Assembly: GCA_021464525.1 (NCBI GenBank)
Contig: JADRCO010000431.1
Coordinates: forward strand, 1-33,924
Direction of reading: 5' to 3'
Length of the DNA stretch: 33,924 nucleotides
From: Rhizophagus sp. LPA8_4_AMF
Taxonomy: Eukaryota > Glomeromycota > Glomeromycetes > Glomerales > Glomeraceae
In this document: one piece after another, positions 23,574 through 33,924 of the stretch
Layout of the letters: each line of letters opens with the position of its first letter
Numbering within the stretch: position 1 is the first letter of the stretch
The notes under the pieces: generated by a model
What the model was told of the DNA's origin: nothing
Databases searched by the model: none
The model's input: only the letters and a program-made list of their open reading frames with translations
Position numbers and translations under genes: made by a program

Positions 23574-26500
23574 TTAAGACGATCCAGCTGAGGCTTCTGC
23601 AGCTTCCATCTTGCGATACAAGTCGATTAATTTTTCTGCTCCGATTTCTCGAGGCCAAAAATACGTCACAAACTGCCACAAATTAAATTGCCACCGAGGT
23701 TTCTCAGCAGCTAGCTTAGTGGAGAGGATTTCTCCAATTCTCGCACCAATAACCTTTAGTGACTCCCTGATAAGTCGAGCCTTCTCTTTTCCAGTATATT
23801 GACTCGACTCCTATAAGTATATATTAAGAAATCCAAGTTAATTGAAGTTATTAAAAAACGATGAATGAAAGAGAAAATTTACCTTCTTAAGCCACTGAAG
23901 ATTATCCTTGACTGGGCGCAGAAGCTCTTTGCACTCTCTATCATTTGGCGCTTGAGTGTCCTCTTCCCCTGAATTGACAGTCGGTTTCGCCACCTTCTTT
24001 CCCTTAGCAGGAGCGACATCACGAGAAGTGGACGGTCCTGCCTCATCTCCGCGAGAGCCAGAACGAATTCGAAGTCGTCTCTATTAATCAAAACAGTTCT
24101 TTTAATTAATTTTTTTATTAAGCTAAAATACTTGAAACTTTAAAATTACCCGCTCCTCTTCATCATCATCAATTTCCCGAACTACTTTCAGTAAATATTC
24201 AGCCCTTCGGACGACCTTGGCCGTTAGAGCTGTTCGTTGGGCTCCTTCACCCTCGTCAATGGGGAGCTTGTCCGTCAGACCCAAGTCTTTGTCTCCACGA
24301 ATAGCTTTCCAATTACCAAAACCGTGTTTATAAATTCCAGCTACGAGAGAATTATCCTCAGACTGGTTCCAATCGGAAAACCAATTTGTGACCGGTTTCG
24401 TAGGTATTGTGATCCTAAATCTCGCGGGATCTGCTATGCCTTTTTTTTTAAAAAAAAAAATGAATTACTGATTAAGATCAGACGAACGAATAAAATATTA
24501 CCGGTATTTACCTCTCATTTTTTCGTGCAAACTTCTGAGGTCAGCAACGCGTTGAATTAACGCACCTGCGTTAATTTTATCCACGTCGCGATATGTGGCT
24601 TGTATTGCTTTGCCACGAGGATTGGCAAGGTTAGCATCATTTGATGCCTCGTGGTCTTCAACAGCTTTTTTACACGTTAGATATAAATCATCATAGGCTG
24701 CAAGTAGCAGTTGCTGATCCTTTTCTTGTAAGCTAGCTTCGGCTACTACTTCTTCATACCGTTGATGGATATCACCAAACTTCATAATGCCTTTTATCAA
24801 GGCTCGTATATCCTTCGGTGTCATTTCACGTGAGGAACTTGATGATGACACAGCAGTCTTTTGTCTTTTTGATGTTTTTATTAGCTCATCATCATCGTCT
24901 GAATCTTTATGTTTCCGGCTCGATTTTGATCTCTTTTGAATATTACGGTCGTCATCATGTTCAGATGATGAATGTTTGTAACGTTTACCGTTTGATCTCT
25001 TTCCGTTCGTGTTATCACCTTTTTTTCTACGTGAACGTGATTTCTTCTTCACACGACCATCATCGGAGTCTGAGTTGGAATCGCCTATGGCTTCATCTCC
25101 TGAATGTTCATCACCTGAATTTACCTTTCGCTTATGCTTAGACTTTTTGGGGCGAACTTCGTCGTCGTCATTCACCTTTTTCTTCTTTCGACTTTTTTGC
25201 TTCTTCTTACGATTAGCTTTTTTCTTTTGTTGTTCCTCGTCATCTGAATCGATTAAATTAGTTCCACCTTGAATGATGGTTTTACGCTTCGGTCCTTTAT
25301 TGTCATACCCGTCTTGCTCTTCGGATTGAGCAAGTTCTGCGGCGGCCTGTGCCATACGTTCTCTCTCTTCTTGAGGAATGATATCTTCCCAACTCATATC
25401 ACCATCACCAAAGTCAGCCACTTGGAATTGTTTTAAAAATTCTTCACCACCAAGACTACTGCTTGACTGATCTCCAACAGTATCATGAGTTTCAGCTCGA
25501 GCCAATATATCATCCAAGTCAAGATCATCAAGTTTTTTAGAGCCCTCACTTTCTTTGAACATATTTTGAGCACCAAACTTGAGAATTACTGACAATTCTT
25601 CCCGACTGAAATTATCTGAAGGTTTTGAACTCTTCGGATTCTTTTGTAAAATACTCTTTCCAGAAGTATCCATCTGTTTAATTATACAGTATTCTAGGAC
25701 CATCTTACGTTTGGCACGGTCGAGTACGCTTTCTTCAATTGTGTCCTTTGATACGAATCGATAGACATTCACGTGATTCTTTTGTCCAATACGATGTGCT
25801 CTGGCCATCGCTTGAAGATCGTTTTGTGGATTCCAGTCAGAATCGAAAATAATAACGGTATCTGCTGTATTAAGATTGATACCTAAGCCGCCAGCACGTG
25901 TCGACAACAAAAAAACAAAATCTAGTGAATTTGGAGCGTTAAATTGTTCAATAGCCTTTTTACGAGCTTCCGATGGAACGCTTCCATCTAACCGTTGATG
26001 CTGATAACCACGTAATTTAAGATAGTCTGTTAGAATATCCAACATTCGAACCATTTGAGAGAAAATCAGAACTCGGTGATTGGATTCTCTTAATCTTGTT
26101 AATAGTTTATCCAAAAGTACCATCTTTCCACTGTTTGTAACAAGACCACGTAATTGATCTTCGTTACGGACTGTACGAGGTTCAGCATTTGGGAATAAGA
26201 ATGGATGGTTACTTGCCTTCTTCAATTCGACTGCAATGTTCAAAAGACTCATTTGAGAAGAGCCAGTGACACCTTCATTCAAAACATCAAAATTTTTCGT
26301 AAGGATGTTCTTATAATAGTGCATTTGTAAGGGTGATAAACCAACTCTGAGGATCCTTTCAGTTTTCTGCGGTAATGACTTTTCAACATCCTTTTTAAGA
26401 CGTCTAAGCATATATGGTTCAAGACTTTTATGTAGTCTGCGGATCTTGGATTCTTGTTCTGCATCAGGTGCTTCAATATCAATTTCAGCAATAATCTCAT

Positions 26501-29381
26501 CAAAATCTGGCATCAAAAAATTTACTAACGAGCACAACTCTTTGACTGAATTCTGCAAAGGTGTTCCAGTTATTAATAAACGATTTGCAGTATTAAATGT
26601 TGATAATACTTCATGTAGCTGGGATTCACTATTTTTTAAGCGATGAGCTTCATCCACCGCCAAGTACTGCCATTTTATATTTCCGAGCTCTTGACGATCC
26701 TTTAAAATGAATTCGTATGTTGTCACAAGAGCGTTAAACTTTGATCGTTTTATCCCTGAGGTTGAAGGAAAAAAGAATTCATGCTCGCGGATAACCTCTC
26801 GACTTTGTGAATTTCCAGTATATATGATAACATTAAGGTCAGGTGCCCATGTCTGAAATTCATTTTGCCAAGATCCAATTGTTGATAAAGGTACAACAAC
26901 CAAAAAAGGTCCATATTGTTCCATTGAATGGTAGAGATATGAAAGGAACGAAATCGTTTGGACTGTTTTACCGAGACCCATCTGCGATCATAATATTAAA
27001 TGATTAAATAAAATAACAATAATAGAAGTATGAAACAAATAAAAATTGATACCAAAAACCTATATGCACCTCATCAGCAAGTATACCGTTACAATTTTTA
27101 GACCATAAATGAGCAAGCCAATTCAATCCAGTAAGCTGAAAATCTCGAAGCTCGCCACCAACCAGATAACTAGGTTGTGATGTTAAAGGTTTAAATGACG
27201 GTCGGTTCTTGCATATTCTGCTTCTGTGAGGAACCCGTGTGTTATTATTACGATTATTAAAAGCAATGATGTCGGATTGAAAATCGTTCTTTATAATTTC
27301 ATTTTCAGCTGATTCCCAAGTACAATCTTGGTAGGGAAGACGTTTGAACTTGCATAAATATTCGGTGGTTGAATTCTCTGTCGAGGTTTTCACTGCTATG
27401 ATTCGTTCGACAGTCTTATAATCTTTTAATATGTCTCTGGCCATTTCCATCTTGACGTCAATTGTTTCTTTATCTTCTGGGCTTTCCAGCAATGCTCGCT
27501 GTTCAGCTAAGTAATTCTTGATATAGTTTTCCAATTTCTTAAATCCTTTTAAACCACGAAGATTTTCATAAGTTTCCCACGTATTATGCAAATGACTCCA
27601 ACCTTTCCATTTGATATAGAATTCCATATTTGTTTTTGGATCCGGTTGTTCATCATTACCTTATTTTTTTTAAAAAAAAATATTATAAATAAATATACTT
27701 CATGAAATTGTCACTAATTTATTATAACAATGGTAACATACCTATTCCTTCCATCTTCCTAACATCATGAATGCTTTCGATTACATTTTCGTCTAAATAA
27801 CAATAAAGCACAAAGATATAAGACAAAACTATGTTAACATGGTTGAAAAATTATAATCATCTTCACCTTCTTCTAGTTGGGCGTATTCATCAATTTGTAT
27901 ATCATCCTCATAAGCTTCAAACCCTAGTCGCTTATCAATTTCGTCTTCGTTATAGCTCGTGATTGTTCGGGCACGTCTGGAATATCGTTTTTCCATAACA
28001 AAGTCATTAGCATCAAGGAATGTATTCTTTTTTTGTCTTGATGATGTTGATGTTGAAGTCTTCTTTGAAGAATGCCATTCTGGATCATCTGTGTCATTAG
28101 CGGACGAAGTGTCTTTATTCGTCTGAGATGATGAAGCGAAGATACTATCTTCATCATTTGTATTAGAGGCAGAATTGTCCCAATCTATTAATAAAAGATA
28201 AGAAAAGAAGTTATGACTTGAAAAGAACGATCAAAGTTTATGGCTAGCAAACAAAGAATGTGACTTGATTAATATGCGATATCTGAAATGCTTACTTAGA
28301 GATTTTGAAGTTTTTGATTTTTTCTTTGGTACAACTTTCTTGCCTGCCATTCCGATCTTCTTACGTTTTCTTGAAGTAGTAGAAGATCCGAGCTCATCAC
28401 CATCAGTGTCTTCTTCTGAGGAAGAAGGTAACTAAAATATATAATATGTAAGAATATAGAATATTAATGAATGTTCTAAATAAACAATAAACTTATCAAT
28501 AACGTAAGTATTCATCGCACTTTGTAACTGACGGCACGAGTAGTATTAGCCGTGCGCCGAGATCTACGCAGGCCGTATAACTCAGGGTCGAGTCCCGCGA
28601 GTCCCATAAATTCTGAACCTAAAAGGAGAAATATTATAAAGAAGTATGAGGAAATATAAGTTAGTAAAGAAACAAACTCATTTTGTCGAACGTTTTAAAA
28701 GATTCTAAATTTCTAACGTTCTAACAAAATGTTAGGTAAAGCAAAATATTTGAGATAAAAACAAGGGTATTTGCGCGCTTTAGAGGGAAAGATGAAGAAG
28801 CACACGTGTAAAATCTTTAAAAGGGTTAAAATATAGATTTATAGAAGCAAATAATAGTAAAAAACACGATAAAAACAAAATTTTGAAGAGGTTGTGTCAC
28901 ATATAGATCAGTAATCTTGGAGATGGTGACGAAGATGATCGAATAGGAAAAGAGGTAAGTATTGAAAAGAAAGAAATATAAAATGTAATAAATAAAAACT
29001 AGTCACCATAGTGTGTAAAAAAAATTGTAGAAATTAAAAATATTCTCAAAAAAAAAAATCGAAAAGTAGTTATTTTGAAGTGGCATGATTAAAAAAAGGT
29101 AAAGTTAAAAATAGATTAACGATTTTTGAAAAAAAAATAAGGAAAAAGAAATGGATGAAAGGGGTATAAAAAGAAAGGCATGGGTGGGATATAACTGGCT
29201 TATATTTATTGAAGCTTATTACAGTAAACTACTTTACGTGGTATAATATTTATAATAAAACAAGTATAGAACAAAATTTTTGATCTCTCAGTGTATAAGT
29301 TTTTAATGAATGAAACAGTAGGTCCAGAGTAGTGAGGCTTTATTCGGTCGTTTATATAGTTTCTTGATACATACCTGCCAT
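23574..29381 (-). CDS. CHD1: CHD1 chromodomain helicase DNA-binding remodeller
   Basis: ATP-dependent nucleosome-spacing remodeller acting on transcribed chromatin. Exons (minus): 29381-29375, 28618-28521, 28431-28296, 28184-27867, 27792-27742, 27659-27070, 26981-24512, 24433-24150, 24080-23883, 23810-23574, in phase, giving 1462 aa. N-terminal [11 protein letters not shown] matches yeast Chd1. Chromodomain 1 covers about 186-255 ([16 protein letters not shown]), chromodomain 2 about 280-335 ([16 protein letters not shown]). SNF2 ATPase: ILADEMGLGKT (Walker A 401-406), DEAH 510-513, LITGTPLQN 536-544, and the second lobe with [12 protein letters not shown] and ARAHRIGQ 793-800. A Lys/Asp/Glu-rich linker (about 970-1110) precedes the SANT-SLIDE region (about 1119-1300, with [13 protein letters not shown]) and a C-terminal CHD1 helical domain ([15 protein letters not shown] to [12 protein letters not shown]). 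The 7-nt first coding exon is predicted by phase and the GTATGT donor. Donors GTGCAT and GTGCGA are weak. Confidence 0.92.
24441..24460. repeat. T-run/A-run palindrome at a CHD1 3' splice site
   Basis: Read in the sense of the gene this is eleven T followed by nine A, only 7 nt before the exon that starts at 24433. The intron (24511-24434) is 78 nt. Confidence 0.75.
27664..27680. repeat. T-run/A-run palindrome at a second CHD1 3' splice site
   Basis: In the sense of the gene nine T are followed by eight A, ending 4 nt before the exon that starts at 27659. The intron spans 27741-27660 (82 nt). Confidence 0.75.
28619..29374 (-). other. Long first intron of CHD1 (predicted)
   Basis: The 756-nt stretch separates the predicted ATGGCAG mini-exon (29381-29375) from the exon encoding [16 protein letters not shown]. 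On the plus strand it is purine-rich with many A-runs. It may instead contain a leader exon or an alternative promoter; without transcripts the 5' end of CHD1 is the least certain part of the model. A GAGGTAAGT on the plus strand near 28950 is a splice donor look-alike on the wrong strand. Confidence 0.45.
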
Positions 29382-30318
29382 CTTTGACGAGATTCAGAAG
29401 ACAAAGAGTATATAAAGACTTTTTAATTAAGCTTTTGAGAGTTTAATTACTTTGTAATATATAGAGAGGTATTATTTGAGAACACTATGACGGTTGTGTG
29501 GTGATAACTGTCACGGTAAAAGAAATCTAAGGAAATCCTATTAGAATTTCAGATTGACAACCTATTTATTCAGGTTTCAAATTTCTGATTTTTTATCGGG
29601 TAGATTTTTTCACTGGTATGATTCCGCAGAGAATAATAGTTTTAATTTTAATAATTTTATTATGTTTTAAATGCTTCGAAACACCTGCTGCAGTTATACT
29701 TTTTTCTTGCGAGCGTTTCTTGTCTAATTGTTTATTATTTGTAATTTTTTCAAATATTTTTTCGAATAACGACTATATTTTCCAATTTTCAATATAGCGA
29801 GTATATTAATTAAACACTTGTAATAATGAAGTTAAAACAACTTCTCTAGTGCGCTATACTAAAGATGAGCCAGGATGTGTACATGAGTGATAATCTAAGA
29901 ATACCTATTAAACAGGATTATGATTATGTATTTCATAATGTAGCCCAAAACATTCGGCCAAAGTTACGTTCGATTACTTTAAGGGTTGATAAAATGTTAT
30001 TGGTTAAGTTTTACAGTAGTCTGACCGAAATAAATTTTTTTTCGATTTCAAACTTTCCCAGAACATTAGTTAGCCAAATCTTTCAAATAATTGTTGGTTT
30101 GATTTATTGCCTTTACTCTTACAAAATTTCTTTCTTGAATAGCTGAACCCTTTCAAAAAACCATTTATCGTTATATTTCTGACTCTAAGCTGTCTCAACA
30201 TATATTTCATTATACAGATATTGTTACTGTTTAATACTTTCACTTCAAGGTTACTGCTTTTCTAGTAACCATATTATCTTTTAAAAAAAAAAGATTTCAA
30301 CGAAAGTCCTTAACAGCA
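29382..30318. promoter_or_regulatory. Divergent intergenic region between CHD1 and the 629-aa gene
   Basis: The two genes point away from each other over 937 bp. A 93-codon open frame at 29865-30146 lies here, but I found no splice that would join it in phase to the downstream gene, and its second half reads like random AT-rich sequence. CTTTTAAAAAAAAAAG at 30280-30295, 23 bp before the ATG, resembles the T-run/A-run blocks next to 3' splice sites elsewhere in the window, so a 5'-leader intron ending near 30295 or 30316 is possible. Confidence 0.4.
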
Positions 30319-32500
30319 ATGTCAGGATTTTCAAAAAATCCAAATTCTATACACCAAAATAATCTAAAGTTCTTAGCAGATCTCAACAGACTAACTTCTA
30401 ATAGGGTCAAAGAACTGAAAAATCGATTTCCAAATGGCCCTAATAAGCATCTTTCTCGCGGAAGGTATTGTTTACGTCCAGATTACATACCTCAATTTGA
30501 CGAGTGGACTTCGTTCACAGAAAGTCCACCATCACCACAGCCTTCACCACCTCCACAATATTGGACTAATCAGCAGTCGGCACAGCAACTTCGAGGGATC
30601 ACACAACAACCGATAAATCACCCGCAAGGTTTTAACCAGCAGTCAGGACATTATCAGCGAGGGAACCAAAGATTACCAGTAAATTCACAGCAAAAAAGTA
30701 CCATACAAGCTACACGACAACAGACTGCTCCCAATACGAGTAATACTGGAGCAAACGGTCAAACCCCCGCACCACCAGAGAAAAAAGTCAATTTATCAGT
30801 TGCTAATATGCTTTTAAGCTTGGGATTAACCAATTCTTTCAATGACAAAGAGCTAAAGGTACTTAAAGAACAAGGTCGATTACCAAAGGAGGAAGAACAA
30901 GGTCGCTTATCAAAAAAGAACGGTGAAACGAGCTCGGTTGCAAGGTAGTAGTAGTACTTATTTTTTCGAACTATATATCACGAAGATGAATCAACATCAT
31001 ACGTTTAAATAGTTTATAAGTCATTTACGATTAGCAGTTGATTAATTAATATTTCAATTGCGTGAATCATTATTATAGGAGGAGTCAGCCGCAAGCAAAT
31101 CAACAACAACGACGACAAGAAGGAAACCAACCAGCAATAAAAAAACCCGCCCAAGAGAATATTACATTCTCAGCCTTGGCTAAATGCCAAGATTTACTTG
31201 AAGTAATTATTATTGGAAACATCGGTTTTTCTATTTGAATGTATTGAATGTATTATGTAAATAAATCATTTTATTTAAAAAATTTATTAAAATAGACGTA
31301 CGAAAATATCAGGAAAGGAAGGAAAAGGCTCATTCTCCCCAAGGAGGAAGATATTAAGGTCCTCCACAAAAGAAACAAGGAAAAAGAAGTCGCTATGAAA
31401 CGACCACAAAAACGCCCGGCCCTTAAGAGCAAGAGCAAAGAAAAAGCTGCGGATTTGTACGAGAATGTCGAAATCGCTAGCGTTAAAAAACAAGCACGAC
31501 CAGAACAATTTATAGTTGCTTTAAAGCATAGTGCAAAACGCAGCCGTGAAAATGATGACGTGATGGCGTCTTCAAAATCAATGGCGTCAAAGAAAAGGAA
31601 GACAGAGCATAACTCGACCATTCAAACAGTATCTCGAACCGTGCAGGTTGGAGCAGAAACGAATACCCAAGAAGTCCAAACTGATCCATCTAATGTTGTA
31701 TCAGTCGCAGTACAAACCGATTCTGATTTACCGTCTGCAACCGTTTCTTACTCTAACTCATCCACAGAATCAACCTTGGCAAATGATGAAGTAATGAAAA
31801 TGGCTAATGAAGCTCACAAACGTTACGAAGATCTATTTACAAAAGCGACTAACTTAAAACGTCAAGGAGATCATAACGAAAATCCAAGTGATTACGCTGA
31901 GGCAGCATGTTATTATGCTGATGCATTCTATGAACAATTAATCGCTGCATCACTCGGACATAATGAAAATGTTGTAAATCCCGCTGGATTCATGAGTCAC
32001 GTCATTAATAGGTTCGATAAAGACAAGAAAATCCAAGCAGCTTTCTGGGGCTTAAGGGCCCTAATAACAAGAAGATATTTCATTTTTGAAGATAAAAGAG
32101 TTCGTCCAATATTTAAAGATACCATTATACGTTATAATGAACTGATCGAGAAAACCGGAAGATTATCCGAACAAACTCTCGCATATAAACGTGAACATTA
32201 TAATAAGTAAGCTTTAATTTTTACGGTTTTCGATATTTAATTATTATTTATGCTTTTTCTTTTCTTGTTAGGGCTCTTAGCGATTCACATAAAGTTGAAG
32301 ACTTAGTAAATGAATTTACTAAGTATTGGGAAAAAACAAATATGTATAAGCAACTCGGATTCAATTTAGAATCCGATATTAGAGTTGCTGTTGATTACAT
32401 CAGAAATTTGCTAAAAGAATGGCGCAGAGATAATGACTCCAAAAATAAAGATATAAAGAAAAATGCGCCTCAGCCAAAATCGAGATCGAACAGACATTAA
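30319..32500 (+). CDS. Unrecognised basic Pro/Gln-rich protein with helical C-terminus
   Basis: Exons 30319-30944, 31079-31202, 31296-32206 and 32272-32500 join in phase to give 629 aa. I do not recognise the family with certainty. The first 260 residues are disordered and rich in Pro, Gln and Asn (SPPSPQPSPPPQYW, many QQ pairs). Residues about 250-375 are very basic, with KGRKRL, KRPQKRP and SKKRKTE, which look like nuclear localisation signals. After a Ser/Thr/Val-rich linker with two VQT repeats, residues about 405-610 form a predicted all-helical domain (MANEAHKRYEDLFTKATNLK, AACYYADAFYEQLIAASLG, AFWGLRALITRRYF, VRPIFKDTIIRYNELIEK, LVNEFTKYWEKT). Its helix order loosely recalls the C-terminal homology domain of AF4/FMR2 elongation factors; that is a weak guess. 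The tail is basic. Confidence 0.8.
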
Positions 32501-33924
32501 TTATGAAAATTTGGTCATAATAATGAGATAATTTTTTAATGAGATTGTACATATATATATGTAAGAAATATTAGTTGGAATAAACAATTAATATTGTTTT
32601 TTTTTGCCATTATTGGTATTATCTGCAAATTTGAAATGTTTTTGGTGTTTGGGTGGGTAACACCTTATTGCATTTTTTTTTTATGCAATGAAAACAAGAT
32701 TCAAAGGGTTTGATTGTTTTATTAATTGTAATTAATATATTTTGTAGCATCAAAATGAAATTTTATTTGTTTATGTAAATATTTATTCTCTAGAGATTTA
32801 TTATCAAACAAAACAAAAAAAATCAAGCATTTAAGAAGTAGTGCTTGAATACATATTTTTTTTTTATTATAGCATAAAAATTTAAATTAATTATTCTTTT
32901 ATATAAATAATTTGTAAATAGTCTTTCCTGTTTAATAAAAAGTTACAGAGCATACAAAGCAAATTATATAGCATTAAAGCTATTTTTTTTCTTGTAAATT
33001 ATATAAATCATAATTTTTTCACTTATAATAATAAGCATAATGCTTATTCCGTATAAAGTAATAGATAATAAATTATAAATTATAAATAAATAGATAAATA
33101 GTTCATTTTGGTTATTTGTAATCCAATTCAGGGCTGTGGCTGGGTACTATGAATTAATGATAATTATGATAATTATACGATTATATTTATAATATAATAT
33201 TAAAAGTAATATAAAATAAGTATTTTCATTTAATATATTTAACTTTTTTTTTATATAAAAGTATTATATTATCATTATTTATTATCCTAACTTTTTATTC
33301 TATATTATTAATAATCTGGTTAAACTAATATTAATATAATAGTTATATTTCACATTATAAATACTTAATGCTACAACATATACTTTACACATAAAAAAAT
33401 AAGAATAGTATTACTTAAATCTTTTTTTTTAAAATGCCAAGCATTTTAAATAGAGCAACTTCTTTGATTTAAACTATAATTTTTGTGAAAATACATACTT
33501 TAGTATTAAACACCAGTAATATATTTTAATAAAGTTATTATTATTAAAAAGCTAAACCAATTTAATAATTATCTGCTTTACATATTTTTTTTCTTTCTTT
33601 TTTTATTTTCAAATTTTACAATATTTAAAAAATATATAATTTAAGTTAGAATTAGAAATATTTACAGTATAAAAATTAGGGTTTAAAATTTGTGCGCACC
33701 TGCACATGTGATCTTCCCCAGTATCACCACAAAAAATTTCACCCCCACGTGACTTGTGTGGCGCGGTGACACAATCAGTATATTTGTTTATTGTTTATTC
33801 ATTTCAACAAAAACTAATTTCTCTCCTCCTTTTTTCCCTCACGTTAAAATATTATTAAAAATCCATTACACAATAAAAAAATTTAAATATTTTTGAAAAG
33901 CTTGAGTGTAGAATATTGTTATAA
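32501..33924. other. AT-rich intergenic region to the window edge
   Basis: No gene is seen on either strand over 1.4 kb. Polyadenylation-like AATAAA words follow the stop of the 629-aa gene (AATAAA at 32579-32584). From 33690 to 33780 the composition changes to GC-richer, followed by pyrimidine-rich DNA (33818-33840). Confidence 0.6.
33690..33840. promoter_or_regulatory. Possible promoter of a gene beyond the right edge
   Basis: The block contains the palindromes GTGCGCAC (33692-33699) and CACATGTG (33703-33710), a CACGTG at 33746-33751 and a GCGCGGTGAC stretch, then a pyrimidine-rich leader-like sequence. The layout resembles the DBP2 upstream region, which also has CACGTG and then a pyrimidine-rich leader. 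The strand and the gene served are unknown. Confidence 0.35.

Noticed and set aside
24818..25272. Plus-strand open frames antisense to the CHD1 linker
   Set aside because: They are mirror images of the Lys/Asp/Glu-rich CHD1 coding sequence and give only Ser/Phe/Leu-rich low complexity.
29865..30146. 93-codon open frame upstream of the 629-aa gene, possible first exon
   Set aside because: The first 40 codons look mildly coding-like, but no donor-acceptor pair joins them in phase to the ATG at 30319, and the rest is AT-rich noise.

Overview
The window looks like nuclear DNA of an AT-rich, intron-rich early-diverging fungus, most likely an arbuscular mycorrhizal fungus (Glomeromycotina, Rhizophagus-like). 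The basis is very AT-rich intergenic DNA, many short GT-AG introns (mostly 65-110 nt), decayed Helitron and hAT elements, and genes such as a folliculin-interacting protein homologue together with a fungal Zn2Cys6/PAS regulator. The taxonomic call is inference; no rRNA or other marker is present.

Left third (1-9757): transposon graveyard. A decayed hAT transposase lies at about 220-1370 (+). It is followed by a 392-bp hAT-like MITE with imperfect 8-bp target duplications (1565-1956), then a nearly full-length but inactivated Helitron on the minus strand (about 2560-7151: N-terminal region, HUH/Rep domain, PIF1 helicase). From 7152 to 9757 there is no gene, but there is a higher-complexity island with two CACGTG sites, a roughly 700-bp purine-rich tract, a hairpin, and very AT-rich DNA.

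Right two thirds (9758-32500): seven intact-looking protein genes, reconstructed exon by exon with consistent reading phase. ERT1/AcuK-type gluconeogenesis regulator (-, 8 exons, 404 aa) is divergent over 343 bp from a FNIP/Lst4 homologue (+, 13 exons, 916 aa). Then come a homeodomain factor (+, 2 exons, 387 aa), a DBP2/p68 DEAD-box helicase (+, 7 exons, 601 aa) with one outsized 817-nt intron inside motif V, a small PH-like protein (-, 3 exons with a 25-nt microexon, 212 aa), a CHD1 chromatin remodeller (-, 10 exons, 1462 aa, beginning with a 7-nt coding exon), and an unrecognised 629-aa basic, Pro/Gln-rich protein with a helical C-terminal domain (+, 4 exons). From 32501 to the right edge is AT-rich intergenic DNA ending in what may be the promoter of a gene outside the window.

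There is no operon-like or defence-system layout. The notable points are regulatory and structural: the long DBP2 intron at the position of the autoregulatory intron known from yeast DBP2, the paired nutrient-control genes ERT1 and FNIP sharing one promoter region, T-run/A-run palindromes next to 3' splice sites in several introns, very small coding exons, and C-to-T-type inactivation of the Helitron including its HUH motif.
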